Assembly (NCBI GenBank): GCA_018267515.1
Contig: JAFDYJ010000020.1
Coordinates: 1 to 50,897, forward strand
Origin: Bacteroidota bacterium
GTDB taxonomy: Bacteria; Bacteroidota; Bacteroidia; Chitinophagales; Chitinophagaceae
Direction: 5' to 3'
DNA length: 50,897 nt
The notes beneath the pieces were generated by a model. The model did no database searches. It was not told the origin of the DNA and saw nothing but the letters and a program-made list of their open reading frames with translations. The number at the start of each line of letters is the position of its first letter. The stretch's first letter is position 1. This document shows positions 25,621-34,506 of this stretch, in pieces. The position numbers were made by a program, and so were the translations under genes.

Positions 25621-26685
25621 ATGGCCCGGCCTCCTTTTTCCATAAATCGTTTCAGAATTATCTTCATTATCTGCTGGTTAGTCATCCTGTCAGAAACCAT
25701 TTTTATGCTGAAATGGTATGGTGGCGGATGGGGCTGGCAAGTAGCTGTTATTGACGGCCTGATCAGTTGCCTGGTGCTCTTTATCTTTTGTCTGCCATTG
25801 ATGAACATATTGCGGTATCATACACCCAGGCAAAAGTATTATTTCAATATTTTCATCTGGTGCGTATTCATTACTGGTGTATGGTTATTAGTAACCCACT
25901 GGCTGCTGTCACTGATTCTTGAACAATATGCAGGTTACATTTTTTTCCTGGATCAATCCCAGATTTTAAGAGGAAGTATCGGGCTGTTGCTTACGGGTTG
26001 TGTGGCCCTTGTTACCGTGATCTGGTATCATTGGGAAGAGCAAAAGGAAAATGAAAAAAGAAAACAGGATGCAGTTCAGCTTTCAAAAGAAGCTGAACTT
26101 TTCAAACTCCGCCAGCAGATGCAGCCTCATTTTTTATTTAACAGCCTTAACTCCATCAATGCATTAATCGGAACACAGCCTGAAAATGCAAGAAAGATGG
26201 TGCAGCAATTATCGGATTTCCTTAGGGGTACATTAAAAAAAGAGGAAACACAGTGGGTAACCCTCCGGGAAGAATTACAATACCTCGGTTTATATCTCGA
26301 TATTGAAAAAGTGCGTTTTGGAAACCGGTTAAAAACGTTAATCGAAAGTGATGCTTTAACCAATCAGATGAAATTGCCAAACTTATTATTACAGCCGATT
26401 GTTGAAAATGCCATTAAATTCGGACTGTATGATACTACTGGTGAAACTTTGATACGAATCCAGGCAAGTGATGAAGAAAATAATCTTTTACTGAAAGTGG
26501 AAAATCCCTTTGATCCGGAAACCTCAGTTTCCAGCCAGGGTACAGGATTTGGACTAAAATCAGTGCAAAGAAGATTATATTTATTATTTGGCAGAAATGA
26601 TTTACTTGTAACGGAAGTTAACAACAATGTATTTACCACCCTTATTAAAATTCCGCAAGCTGAAAAAATCAATGAAATGAAATAA
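25621..26685 (+). CDS. LytS-family sensor histidine kinase
   Basis: The 354-residue protein has four membrane helices (about residues 11-31, 41-62, 76-100, 117-137) with almost no outside domain. A coiled-coil linker and a His_kinase domain follow, with phosphoacceptor His170 in QMQPHFLFNSLNSINALI. The ATP-binding part has LLLQPIVENAIKFG (N box) and GTGFGLKSVQRRL (G box). This is the membrane-embedded sensor form common in Bacteroidota, where stress is read within or at the membrane. It partners with the LytTR regulator 39 bp downstream, and the LiaF-like protein upstream may set its threshold. Confidence 0.93.
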   Translation: MARPPFSINRFRIIFIICWLVILSETIFMLKWYGGGWGWQVAVIDGLISCLVLFIFCLPLMNILRYHTPRQKYYFNIFIWCVFITGVWLLVTHWLLSLILEQYAGYIFFLDQSQILRGSIGLLLTGCVALVTVIWYHWEEQKENEKRKQDAVQLSKEAELFKLRQQMQPHFLFNSLNSINALIGTQPENARKMVQQLSDFLRGTLKKEETQWVTLREELQYLGLYLDIEKVRFGNRLKTLIESDALTNQMKLPNLLLQPIVENAIKFGLYDTTGETLIRIQASDEENNLLLKVENPFDPETSVSSQGTGFGLKSVQRRLYLLFGRNDLLVTEVNNNVFTTLIKIPQAEKINEMK

Positions 26686-26724
26686 TAAAGAATTTTTAAA
26701 TAACCCGGGAAAAAGAAAGCATAC

Positions 26725-27489
26725 ATGAAAGTACTCATTATAGATGATGAACCATTAGCAAGAAGTATTGTAAAAGAATATCTGCAAAAACATCCTCAAC
26801 TGGAATTGGTGCAGGAATGCAATAACGGGATGGAAGGCCTGAAAGCAATACAGGAATATAAGCCGGAACTGATCTTCCTTGACATACAGATGCCCAAGAT
26901 CAATGGTTTTGAAATGCTGGAATTACTGGATCATCCTCCTGCTGTTATCTTCACTACTGCCTTTGATGAATATGCCATCCGTGCTTTCGAAACCCATGCT
27001 ATTGACTATTTGCTAAAACCTTTTAGCCGGGAAAGATTTGACAAATCAATCCAAAAATATATTCTGGCTTCAGGATCCCGGTCAGAGATGGATCCAAAAA
27101 ATATAACTACTGAAAAAGAAACGATGGATCTGTTGGAAACAGCTTCAAAATCGCCAGCACAAAGCCAACGAATAGTAGTAAAGAACGGGAGCCAGATCAA
27201 GATTATTCCGGCACAGGATATTCTATTTTTAGAAGCAGCAGATGATTATGTTAAGATTCATACCAAAGACGGTTATTTTCTAAAAAATAAAACCATGAAC
27301 CATTTTGAACAGGTACTGGATCCGGCACATTTTGTCCGGTCACACCGTTCTTATATCATCAACATCCAACAGATCACCCGTATTGATCCTTATGAAAAAG
27401 ATAGCCATATAGCGGTTTTGAGAACCGGGGCAAAAGTACCGGTCAGCCGTAATGGCTATGCCAGGCTGCGACAGGTATTAGGTCTTTGA
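26725..27489 (+). CDS. LytTR-family response regulator
   Basis: The 254-residue protein has an N-terminal receiver (LIIDDEP, phosphoacceptor Asp53 in LIFLDIQMPKING, DYLLKPF) and a C-terminal LytTR DNA-binding domain from about residue 145. The latter is seen in IVVKNGSQIKIIP, ILFLEAADDYVKIHT, FVRSHRSYIINI and VPVSRNGYARLRQVL. It is the DNA-binding output of the LytS-type kinase immediately upstream. The targets are unknown; autoregulation of the LiaF-like gene would be typical. Confidence 0.95.
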   Translation: MKVLIIDDEPLARSIVKEYLQKHPQLELVQECNNGMEGLKAIQEYKPELIFLDIQMPKINGFEMLELLDHPPAVIFTTAFDEYAIRAFETHAIDYLLKPFSRERFDKSIQKYILASGSRSEMDPKNITTEKETMDLLETASKSPAQSQRIVVKNGSQIKIIPAQDILFLEAADDYVKIHTKDGYFLKNKTMNHFEQVLDPAHFVRSHRSYIINIQQITRIDPYEKDSHIAVLRTGAKVPVSRNGYARLRQVLGL

Positions 27490-27682
27490 AACTGCTGTAC
27501 TTCTGTAGTTCTCTTCTTCCCTATTGCAGAATTCAGGCTTTTAAAGGTAAATTGACCGGTCAGAAACGGAATGAAGAAATCTTCCCTCCCGGTTCCATTA
27601 TTGCACTCTGCTTTTAAAAATTAGCTGCACTAAAATTTCTGAATTATCCTTACTTTGGAGGTCTTATCAAACCAAGTATTGA

Positions 27683-28315
27683 ATGAAAGCCTACAAACTG
27701 AATATTAAATCCATTGTTGTCATTGTCGGAATACTAAGCTTGTTTATCTATTCCTTGGTATTGGTCGTTTTTCATATTGCAAAAACTGAAGAACTGGGAG
27801 AAACATTATTGCACTATGGTTATATTATAGCTCCCATTACAATTCTTTGGGTGGCGCTGGACCATTACTTATGGCATACCCGTTTGTTTCAACTGCTGCG
27901 CAAATCCTTTAATATTCCTCCCGATATCCGTGGACGGTGGGAAGGGAAGCTGGAAAATGCCAATGGCAGCCCTGTGCAAAAATTTGTAATTGAAGTGGAA
28001 CAAACGCTTACCACATTAAAAGTTCATTCTTTTTCAACAGTCGGACATTCGATAAGTATTCTTAGCGAAATCGCATCCGACACACATGAAGAAAGTTTTA
28101 CCCTATGCTTTTTATGGGAAGGACAAACCCATACCGATACAAAAGATATGCACCAGGGAGTCCGCTTCCAGGGATATACCATGCTGAACCTGCAGGAGCA
28201 TGAATCGCCCCGGACATTGAAGGGTTCTTATTTTACCAATTTTAAACCCACACAAACGAGAGGCGGAATAGAATTAAGATGGGTATCAAAAAAGTTCAGC
28301 AGAAAATTAGAATAG
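27683..28315 (+). CDS. 2TM beta-barrel protein resembling CBASS effector Cap15 (S_2TMBeta family), orphan
   Basis: The 210-residue protein has two membrane helices (about residues 10-33 and 44-62) and a C-terminal beta-rich domain. That domain has PPDIRGRWEGKLE near residue 79, QKFVIEVEQTLTTLKVHSFS, then HQGVRFQGYTML and LKGSYFTNFKPTQTRGGIEL. This layout, and especially the G-x-W-x-G opening and the L-x-G-x-Y-F/Y-T-x-(x)n-R-G-x-I-x-L ending, match Cap15-type effectors as I recall them. Those oligomerise in the inner membrane after binding cyclic nucleotides made by a CD-NTase. No CD-NTase is present in this window. The stop is 2 bp from the convergent stop of a receiver-cyclase gene. It may instead be a non-defence member of the same fold. 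Confidence 0.65.
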   Translation: MKAYKLNIKSIVVIVGILSLFIYSLVLVVFHIAKTEELGETLLHYGYIIAPITILWVALDHYLWHTRLFQLLRKSFNIPPDIRGRWEGKLENANGSPVQKFVIEVEQTLTTLKVHSFSTVGHSISILSEIASDTHEESFTLCFLWEGQTHTDTKDMHQGVRFQGYTMLNLQEHESPRTLKGSYFTNFKPTQTRGGIELRWVSKKFSRKLE

Positions 28316-28317
28316 TA

Positions 28318-29373
28318 TTAGTCCAGTACTTCGTAAATAACCACCGGGTTAGATTTATTTTTGAGAATGACTTCTCCCACTTTTCTGCAATTAAATGACT
28401 CTTTGATTTTTTCATACGAAGATTCACTGATGATGATCTGTCCTTCCCTGGCAGCAGACTGCAGTCGTTGTGCCGTATTTACAGTATCACCTATCACTGT
28501 ATAATCCAAACGACGAAGATTGGCAGAGCCGATGTTTCCGGAAATCATTTCACCACTGTTGATCCCGATTGATACTTTAGGTTTGAATAAAACAGCACCG
28601 CTTGAAGTATTCCCGGATTCGTTGGGCATTTCCTCAATTTTTTTTCGTACAGCCAGGCTTGCCTCTACTGCCCGATCTAAATGAAAGTCGCCACGGAAAA
28701 CGGCCATGATTGCATCACCAATAAACTTATCAATGTAGCCACTTTGAGCTATGATCTCCTTGACCATAACATCAAAATAGCTATTCAGCAACCTAACTAC
28801 CGTATCGGGCGACTGGCTCTCGCTAATGGAAGTAAAACTGCATATATCTATAAACAACACGGTGGCTTCCACAGTTTCATTCTGCATTAAAGAGGATTCA
28901 AACTCCCGGCTGCCCATAAAATTCAGCACTGTTTCATCTACATACATTTTGAGAATGTTGTTTTCTTTGATGGCATTCATAGTTTCCCTGATTTGCTGAA
29001 CATACTTTAAGGTTTTCTCTATTGTAATTTCCAAATCTTCAAAATTCACCGGCTTTGTAATAAAATCAAAAGCACCCCGGTTCATTGCTGTCCGGATGTT
29101 TTCCATATCGCCATAGGCAGAAACAATCACTGATTTGAGCAAACCATTCTTTTCATTAAGCTTTGACAGTAGTGTAAGGCCATCCATCTCCGGCATATTA
29201 ATGTCGCTGAGTACCACATCTACATCATGATGCAATTCCAGTTGCTCCAATGCTTTTACGCCATTGGCAGCAAAGACGAATTCATACTTATGATCCCGTA
29301 TTTTCTGCCGGAACTTTTGTTTGATCAGAATTTCGAGATCTGCCTCATCATCTACTACAAGAATTTTAGCCAT
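28318..29373 (-). CDS. Response regulator with class III adenylate/guanylate cyclase output
   Basis: The 351-residue protein joins a receiver (Asp8/Asp9 in VVDDEAD, phosphoacceptor Asp57 in LSDINMPEMDG, Lys107 in ITKPV) to a class III cyclase domain (about 165-345). Metal-binding Asp176 (LFIDICSFTS) and Asp220 (FIGDAIMAVF) are present, along with Lys216 at the adenine-selecting position and YTVIGDTVNTAQRL with Thr at the partner position. That is the usual class IIIb adenylate-cyclase pattern, so cAMP is the likely product. It overlaps the upstream receiver gene by 1 nt (TGATG), so the two are translationally coupled. It is the last gene downstream of the kinase array, which makes it a plausible common output. 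Confidence 0.92.
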   Translation of the reverse strand: MAKILVVDDEADLEILIKQKFRQKIRDHKYEFVFAANGVKALEQLELHHDVDVVLSDINMPEMDGLTLLSKLNEKNGLLKSVIVSAYGDMENIRTAMNRGAFDFITKPVNFEDLEITIEKTLKYVQQIRETMNAIKENNILKMYVDETVLNFMGSREFESSLMQNETVEATVLFIDICSFTSISESQSPDTVVRLLNSYFDVMVKEIIAQSGYIDKFIGDAIMAVFRGDFHLDRAVEASLAVRKKIEEMPNESGNTSSGAVLFKPKVSIGINSGEMISGNIGSANLRRLDYTVIGDTVNTAQRLQSAAREGQIIISESSYEKIKESFNCRKVGEVILKNKSNPVVIYEVLD

Positions 29374-29747
29374 CAGCTTATCGCTTTTAATTTTTCCTTT
29401 AGTGAAACAAAGTCCACGGGTTTGGTAAGAAAATCATCAGCCCCGAGAGACATAGCTGTCTTATAATTATCTGCATCACCATAAGCTGTAATCATCATCA
29501 CTACAGGCGGCGGCACATGATGCTCTTCTTTTATGCGGCGCAGCAATTCCAATCCGCTCATGCCGGGCATGTTGATATCGGAAAGAATCAAAACTGCTTC
29601 CTGGTCATGATTATGCAGAAAATTCAATGCTTCCTCTCCGGAAAAAGCAAAAGAAAGTTCTATTTCCCCGTTCCGCATTTCCTTTCTAAAGCGCTGTTCA
29701 AAGAGGACTTTAATATCTTTCTCGTCGTCAACTACTAATACTTTCAT
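29373..29747 (-). CDS. Single-domain response regulator
   Basis: The 124-residue protein is a receiver only: LVVDDEKD, phosphoacceptor Asp57 in LILSDINMPGMSG, the T-A-Y-G-D segment and Lys109 in LTKPVDF. Its last base is shared with the start codon of the receiver-cyclase gene downstream, so the pair is co-translated. The two receivers are alike around the phosphoacceptor (LSDINMP) and in the TKPV(D/N)F end. It lies directly downstream of seven histidine kinases on the same strand and is the nearest receiver to them. It is therefore a likely shared phosphate acceptor or phosphate sink for the array; this is inferred from order and not proven. Confidence 0.92.
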   Translation of the reverse strand: MKVLVVDDEKDIKVLFEQRFRKEMRNGEIELSFAFSGEEALNFLHNHDQEAVLILSDINMPGMSGLELLRRIKEEHHVPPPVVMMITAYGDADNYKTAMSLGADDFLTKPVDFVSLKEKLKAIS

Positions 29748-29764
29748 TTCTTGAATTAATTAAT

Positions 29765-29821
29765 TTAAGTTGGTAAAGTAATTATAAAATCTGCAGATTT
29801 CTTTTCTTTAATTTCCACATC
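29765..29821 (-). pseudogene. Fossil 3' tail of a histidine kinase HATPase domain
   Basis: Read on the minus strand the segment gives DVEIKEKKSADFIITLPT and a TAA. This lines up with the C-terminal end of the neighbouring kinases (GGEIKVKSKE...AEFIICLPV and stop). Nothing else of the kinase remains. It lies between the intact kinase ending at 29916 and the receiver starting at 29747. Confidence 0.5.
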
Positions 29822-29915
29822 GCCGGATCACTGATTGGGACTACTTCATGGTCATCTCTGATTTTATTCCCGTATTCCAAATCCCTGTCTAAGTACCATT
29901 CATAAAATCATCGCT

Positions 29916-32000
29916 TCAGGAAATAGGCAAACTAATAATAAACTCCGTTCCCGTTCCCTCTCCTTCCCCATCCCAACCGGCCCCGGCGGACTTTGTGTTC
30001 ACCTTTAACTCACCACTATGTGCCTTCACAATATCATAACTCAAACTCAACCCCAATCCAGTCCCCTGACCGGCTGGTTTTGTGGTGAAAAAGGGTTGAA
30101 ATATTTTATCAAGAATTTCTTTCGGAATGCCGGGTCCATTATCTTTTATACTAATCAAAACTTTGTCCGGTTCTTTTTTGGTGCTTACCCAAACAGTTGG
30201 AATATGCCTGTAAGCAGGGTCTTTGAATCCTTCTTTGGGAAGCAGGGGTGCTGCATAAAACGCATTATTAATCAAATTCAAGATCACTCTCCCGATATCC
30301 TGCGACACTACTTTTATTTTTGGCAGCGATGTATCAAAATCTGTTTTCATTTGGGCGTTGAATGATTTGTCCTTTGCTCTCAACCCATGATAACTTAATC
30401 TTAAGTATTCATCACATAAATCGTTTATATCCGTAAGCTCTTTCTGCCCGGTACCTTTTCGAGAATGTTGCAACATTCCTTTTACAATATCACCTGCCCG
30501 TTTGCCGTGATGATTGATTTTTTCTGAATTATCTTTTATATCATTTGCCAAAGCTTTTACCTCTTCTGTATTGCCCTTATCAACTTCATCAACCAATTCA
30601 CTAACTAACTCTGAGTTTACTTCACTAAAATTATTTACAAAATTCAACGGGTTTTGAATTTCATGAGCAATGCCTGCGGTGAGTTCTCCAAGGCTTGCCA
30701 TTTTCTCGGATTGGATGAGTTGTTGTTGTGTTGACTTTAATTCTTCATAAGCATTTTCAATTTTCAGCTTGGCTTTTTGTTTTTGGCGATTGTTACGATA
30801 AAGTATTAATGCTAAAAGCACCAATACCAATAATCCGCCCAGCATACTGATTGTTCTTGTCTTGCCTTTTGTTTCTATACGTTCTTTTTCCAGTTCCTGT
30901 AGTTTGATCTGAGCATCGAAGCCAATGTTCTGAAACTGTTTCATTTTATCCATGCTATTGATACTATCTTTTGTAATGCTGGTAAGTTCAAGATATTTAT
31001 AAGCGCTGTCAAACCGGTTTTGTTTTCGATATATTTCCGCCAATACTCCGTAAGCCTTGATAATGTTACGTACCGAACCTGTTTGCTTGGATATATCCGC
31101 ACCTTTATTAGCGTATACTATTGCCGAATCTGGCTCATTAAATTTACTCAGTAGTTGTGCCATCAATGAATTATAAGACGCCAATTCACCCTGGTTATTG
31201 AGCTGGGTACTGGCTGAATATGCGCTGTCAAGTGCCTGTCTAGCCAGTTGAAAATTATTGCGCCGCATATAAATTTCTCCTAACCCATTGTAAGCTGAAC
31301 TCGCATATTTTCTAAAACCGCACTTTGCAGAATTACTAATCGATTCATTGTAAAAATACAATGCGGAATCCTGCATATTTTTATCCCGGTAGAGGTTGCC
31401 AAGATTAAGTTGTACAATAGTAATTATAGTAAAATCATTTATGAGAGAAGCGGTTTCAAGGCATTCTTTGTGTACTATCATTTGCTTTTCAAAATCCTGG
31501 GTTGACCTGTATAATCCACCCTTATCAAGTTGTATAGTTGCCAACATGCTAAGCCTCGCCTTTCTGGCATCGCCGGTGGTTGTAAATTTATTGATGTGCC
31601 AGATATTTCTTTCGGAGCTTTCATCTTTTGCTATTGCCAGAGCAGCATTTATCATTTTCAAGGACTCCGGGTATTGTCCAAGATTACTCAAAACGACTGA
31701 ATTCAGGTCGTAGGCATCTGCTTTCCAAAGTTTCATATTCAGTTTTTCTGCTATTGGCAGCTCCTGCTTACTATACAGCAAGGCGCTATCAGAATTGAAA
31801 TCGAGGTAATACAAGGTCAGGTCTCTGAATGCCGACATCCGAATGGTATCATTGTTAGTTTGCCGTGCTATAATCTTAAGGCTGTCTGCTTGCCTCGCTG
31901 TTTGTTCTACAAACAATGGATTGATTTGAGCTGTGGAAATCAACCCTGTGAGGATTGAGAAAATTATTAAAGCAAAATACTTCATTGTTTTATTAAGCAT
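29916..32000 (-). CDS. TPR-sensor histidine kinase
   Basis: The 694-residue protein has a signal peptide, an outside TPR region (about residues 30-370), one membrane helix near 390-410 (LGGLLVLVLLALILY), a short coiled coil, and a HisKA-HATPase core. The phosphoacceptor His lies in AGIAHEIQNPLNFVNNF. The ATP-binding part has NLINNAFYA (N box), DNGPGIP (G1) and [12 protein letters not shown] (G2). A short insert after the N box (APLLPKEGFKDPAYRH) has the look of the palindromic repeat found in two neighbours. A second insert near the end (AGAGWDGEGEGTG) is peculiar to this copy. It may start at the ATG at 32000 or at the ATG five codons later (31985). It is the last kinase before the two receivers. 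Confidence 0.92.
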   Translation of the reverse strand: MLNKTMKYFALIIFSILTGLISTAQINPLFVEQTARQADSLKIIARQTNNDTIRMSAFRDLTLYYLDFNSDSALLYSKQELPIAEKLNMKLWKADAYDLNSVVLSNLGQYPESLKMINAALAIAKDESSERNIWHINKFTTTGDARKARLSMLATIQLDKGGLYRSTQDFEKQMIVHKECLETASLINDFTIITIVQLNLGNLYRDKNMQDSALYFYNESISNSAKCGFRKYASSAYNGLGEIYMRRNNFQLARQALDSAYSASTQLNNQGELASYNSLMAQLLSKFNEPDSAIVYANKGADISKQTGSVRNIIKAYGVLAEIYRKQNRFDSAYKYLELTSITKDSINSMDKMKQFQNIGFDAQIKLQELEKERIETKGKTRTISMLGGLLVLVLLALILYRNNRQKQKAKLKIENAYEELKSTQQQLIQSEKMASLGELTAGIAHEIQNPLNFVNNFSEVNSELVSELVDEVDKGNTEEVKALANDIKDNSEKINHHGKRAGDIVKGMLQHSRKGTGQKELTDINDLCDEYLRLSYHGLRAKDKSFNAQMKTDFDTSLPKIKVVSQDIGRVILNLINNAFYAAPLLPKEGFKDPAYRHIPTVWVSTKKEPDKVLISIKDNGPGIPKEILDKIFQPFFTTKPAGQGTGLGLSLSYDIVKAHSGELKVNTKSAGAGWDGEGEGTGTEFIISLPIS

Positions 32001-32039
32001 ACTCGGTGAATGATTGAAATGTATTTTAATATCAATTTA

Positions 32040-32085
32040 TAAACAATATAATTCTTTGTCCGCATCAGGCCTTCACGACTATATC
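32040..32085 (-). pseudogene. Very degenerate HATPase tail fragment
   Basis: On the minus strand the sequence NDIVVKA-like (AATGATATAGTCGTGAAGGC) resembles the [10 protein letters not shown] codons of the kinases but is out of frame after a few codons. It directly follows a 100-bp interspersed repeat, as the better preserved fragment at 34430-34506 does, which is the main reason for calling it. Confidence 0.3.
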
Positions 32086-32188
32086 ATTCAGACAGCGATA
32101 GGCGCTGATTTATTTATTTCCTTGATTTTATTTTGTCATTTCTTAACTCCGTGTAATCTTTTAATCCTTTTAATCAATGTTTCAGACA
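32086..32188. repeat. Interspersed repeat with GTCTGA / TCAGAC ends, overlapping a kinase stop codon
   Basis: A roughly 100-bp unit bounded by ATTCAGAC at 32086-32093 and TTTCAGAC at 32181-32188, with the internal block CCGTGTAATCTTTTAATCC shared with the copy at 34507-34595. The TGA stop of the downstream-numbered kinase (32182-32184) is part of its end. Confidence 0.55.
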
Positions 32189-34398
32189 ACAGGTAAGCTA
32201 ATAATAAACTCCGTTCCTTCACCTTCCTTACTATTTACTTTTATCTCCCCGCCATGTGCCTTTACAATATCATAACTCAAGCTCAATCCTAATCCCGTGC
32301 CGCTGCCTGTTGGCTTTGTGGTAAAGAAGGGTTGAAATATTTTATCTTTTATTTTTTCAGGAATGCCATTGCCATTGTCTTTTACACTAACAAGAATTTT
32401 ATTGCCTTCTTTTTTTGTACTTACCCAAGCAGTCGGAATCTTTTTATTGTCAGGCTCCAAAGTCCCTCCTTCGGAGGGATTTAGGGAGGCCGCATAAAAA
32501 GCATTATTAATCAAATTCAAAATCACCCTTCCAATATCCTGCGATATCACATTTATTTTTGGAAGCGATGAATCGAAATCTGTCTCAAATTTTGCATTGA
32601 AGGATTTATCCTTCGCCCTCAGGCCATGATACGCTAACCTCAGGTACTCATCACACAATGCATTGATATCTGTCAGTTCTTTTTTGCCTTCACTCTTTCT
32701 TGAATGTTGCAACATGCCTTTTACAATTGCATCTGCTCTTTTGCCATGATGATTTATTTTTTCTTCATTGGCGATTACATCATTTGCTATTTCTTTTGCA
32801 TCGGCAATATTTCCTTTATCCATCTCATCTTTCATTTCATTAAGGAGTTCTTTATTGACATCTGAAAAATTATTAACAAAATTCAACGGGTTTTGAATTT
32901 CATGGGCAATGCCTGCTGTGAGTTCTCCCAGCGAAGCCATCTTTTCGGATTGGATAAGCTGGGATTGGGTGGATTTTAATTCGGATAAAGTAGTTTCCAC
33001 TTTTAATTTCTGCTGTTGCAACAATGTATTGGCTTTTCGTTTTTGCCGGTTATTTCTGAATAACGTCACTGCTGTAATTAAAATAAGCGCCAATACCACA
33101 AGTGCGATAATTAGAAAATTGCGTTGCGCTTTTCGCTGCACTTCCAGCTTAACGATTTCATTTTGTTTCTTATCCAGGTCATTATTGTATTTGAGTAGGC
33201 TGGTACGATTGCGCAGGTCATTATTGAGAATGCTGTCTCTTGCGTTGATATATTGCAGGTGATATATATAAGCATTTGCAAAATCTTTTTTAGTGGCATA
33301 GGCATCTGCAAGTGCGCCGGCATTGTTTCTCACATATTGAAGCATTCCTTTTTTGAGCGCAGTATCCAGACCGGCTCGGGCATAAAATATAGCGCTATCG
33401 GGCATCTCCTTTTTATTATATGCACGGGCAAGTAGCCCGAGTACCGAGGAAAGTTCTAACGGGTCCTTCAATTCGGTTGCTTTTTTAAAAGAGCTAAAGC
33501 CATATTTAAACGTCATCGGTAGGTTTTCCATACGGATGTACACGTTTGCCATGTTACTTTCGAATGTGCAGCTATCAAGTTTTGATGGATCATTCTTTAT
33601 AAAAAGCTTGTAAGCATTAATTGCTTCCGGGTATTCATCCTTCATAAGGTATATATCGCCAATGCGAATTTGTATAGATCTCTCCATATCCTTATTCTGT
33701 AATTTTTCATTAGCCTCAGAAGCTTTTTGATAATTTTCCAGGGCATTGTCATAATCGCCAATAGAAGAATATATACCACCTATATGCGTCCTTACCTTGC
33801 AAAGTAAGTAAGGGGATTTAGCCAACCCGGCATAATGCAATGCTTTCAGGATGTATTCCATAGCCAACGGATAGTTGGCAACATGATTTAAATAATATTC
33901 GCTTATATAGTAATAACAAAATCCTATATTCTTATTGTCTCCCAACAGCTCAAAAGCCCGGGCAGCCTGGAGAAAATAGTCCACACATCCTTTATTCGTT
34001 CTCCTACTAAGATGGCCTCCTTTATAATATAAAAAGAATGCGGAAAGATTTTTATCGGTTACTTTTTTTACAATATATTCTGCTAAAAGAAGTAAGGAAT
34101 CAGATGCCCGGTAATTTGAAGCAGCATCTGCGTCTCTTACATGGTATAATAAAGCCTGAGCCTCCCCAACCGGGTAGTTGATTTTGCGGGCAAGCGCAAG
34201 TGCTTCCCCTGCAAATTTTGTTTTTTCATTATCCTCCAACTCTCTTGCGTGGAAGAGTTCCGTAAGAATATCTACCCGTTCTTTATCCTGCTGAGGATGT
34301 GCCTGCAACTCTCTCAATAATTCTTCTTTTGTTTTGTTCTGTGCATAGATAATAGTGCTGAGGGTAAAAAAAGCAATCAGTAATGCAATTTTCCTCAT
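32182..34398 (-). CDS. TPR-sensor histidine kinase
   Basis: The protein is about 738 residues from the ATG at 34398 (MRKIALLIAFFTLSTIIYAQ, a good signal peptide); an ATG nine codons earlier at 34425 is possible but spoils the signal. TPR-type helical pairs fill about residues 25-400. A membrane helix follows (NFLIIALVVLALILITAVTLF), then a coiled coil and the HisKA-HATPase core with AGIAHEIQNPLNF, NLINNAFYA, DNGNGIP and [22 protein letters not shown]. Between the N box and DNG box an insert, SLNPSEGGTLEPD, is encoded by a short palindromic repeat (32453-32493). The surrounding 190 bp is almost identical to the 2505-residue kinase. The stop codon is supplied by an interspersed repeat. Confidence 0.92.
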   Translation of the reverse strand: MRKIALLIAFFTLSTIIYAQNKTKEELLRELQAHPQQDKERVDILTELFHARELEDNEKTKFAGEALALARKINYPVGEAQALLYHVRDADAASNYRASDSLLLLAEYIVKKVTDKNLSAFFLYYKGGHLSRRTNKGCVDYFLQAARAFELLGDNKNIGFCYYYISEYYLNHVANYPLAMEYILKALHYAGLAKSPYLLCKVRTHIGGIYSSIGDYDNALENYQKASEANEKLQNKDMERSIQIRIGDIYLMKDEYPEAINAYKLFIKNDPSKLDSCTFESNMANVYIRMENLPMTFKYGFSSFKKATELKDPLELSSVLGLLARAYNKKEMPDSAIFYARAGLDTALKKGMLQYVRNNAGALADAYATKKDFANAYIYHLQYINARDSILNNDLRNRTSLLKYNNDLDKKQNEIVKLEVQRKAQRNFLIIALVVLALILITAVTLFRNNRQKRKANTLLQQQKLKVETTLSELKSTQSQLIQSEKMASLGELTAGIAHEIQNPLNFVNNFSDVNKELLNEMKDEMDKGNIADAKEIANDVIANEEKINHHGKRADAIVKGMLQHSRKSEGKKELTDINALCDEYLRLAYHGLRAKDKSFNAKFETDFDSSLPKINVISQDIGRVILNLINNAFYAASLNPSEGGTLEPDNKKIPTAWVSTKKEGNKILVSVKDNGNGIPEKIKDKIFQPFFTTKPTGSGTGLGLSLSYDIVKAHGGEIKVNSKEGEGTEFIISLPVV
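32453..32493. repeat. Short palindromic repeat in frame in a kinase gene
   Basis: TCCCTCC TTC GGAGGGA (32463-32479) is a perfect hairpin inside a 41-bp unit. It encodes SLNPSEGGTLEP in the ATP-binding domain, where sister kinases such as those at 44286 and 46301 have a shorter loop. Confidence 0.8.
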
Positions 34399-34429
34399 GT
34401 TTGTTGTTGTTTTATTTAAAAACATTGTA

Positions 34430-34506
34430 AATGTAGTTCCTTTGTTTTCTTTTGTTTCCTTTCCACCTTTATTTCACCACCATACGCTTTTTTTATATCA
34501 TACATT
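34430..34506 (-). pseudogene. Fossil HATPase tail fragment
   Basis: Minus-strand reading gives MYDIKKAYGGEIKVERKQ, a clear match to the [18 protein letters not shown] end of the kinases, and then degenerates. It begins right at the end of the 89-bp repeat at 34507-34595. Confidence 0.6.

Noticed and set aside
27683..29747. A complete CBASS or Pycsar defence operon
   Set aside because: There is no CD-NTase, no Cap2/Cap3 and no stand-alone pyrimidine cyclase with a cyclic-nucleotide-binding effector. The cyclase is a receiver fusion on the opposite strand, so only the orphan effector-like gene is reported.
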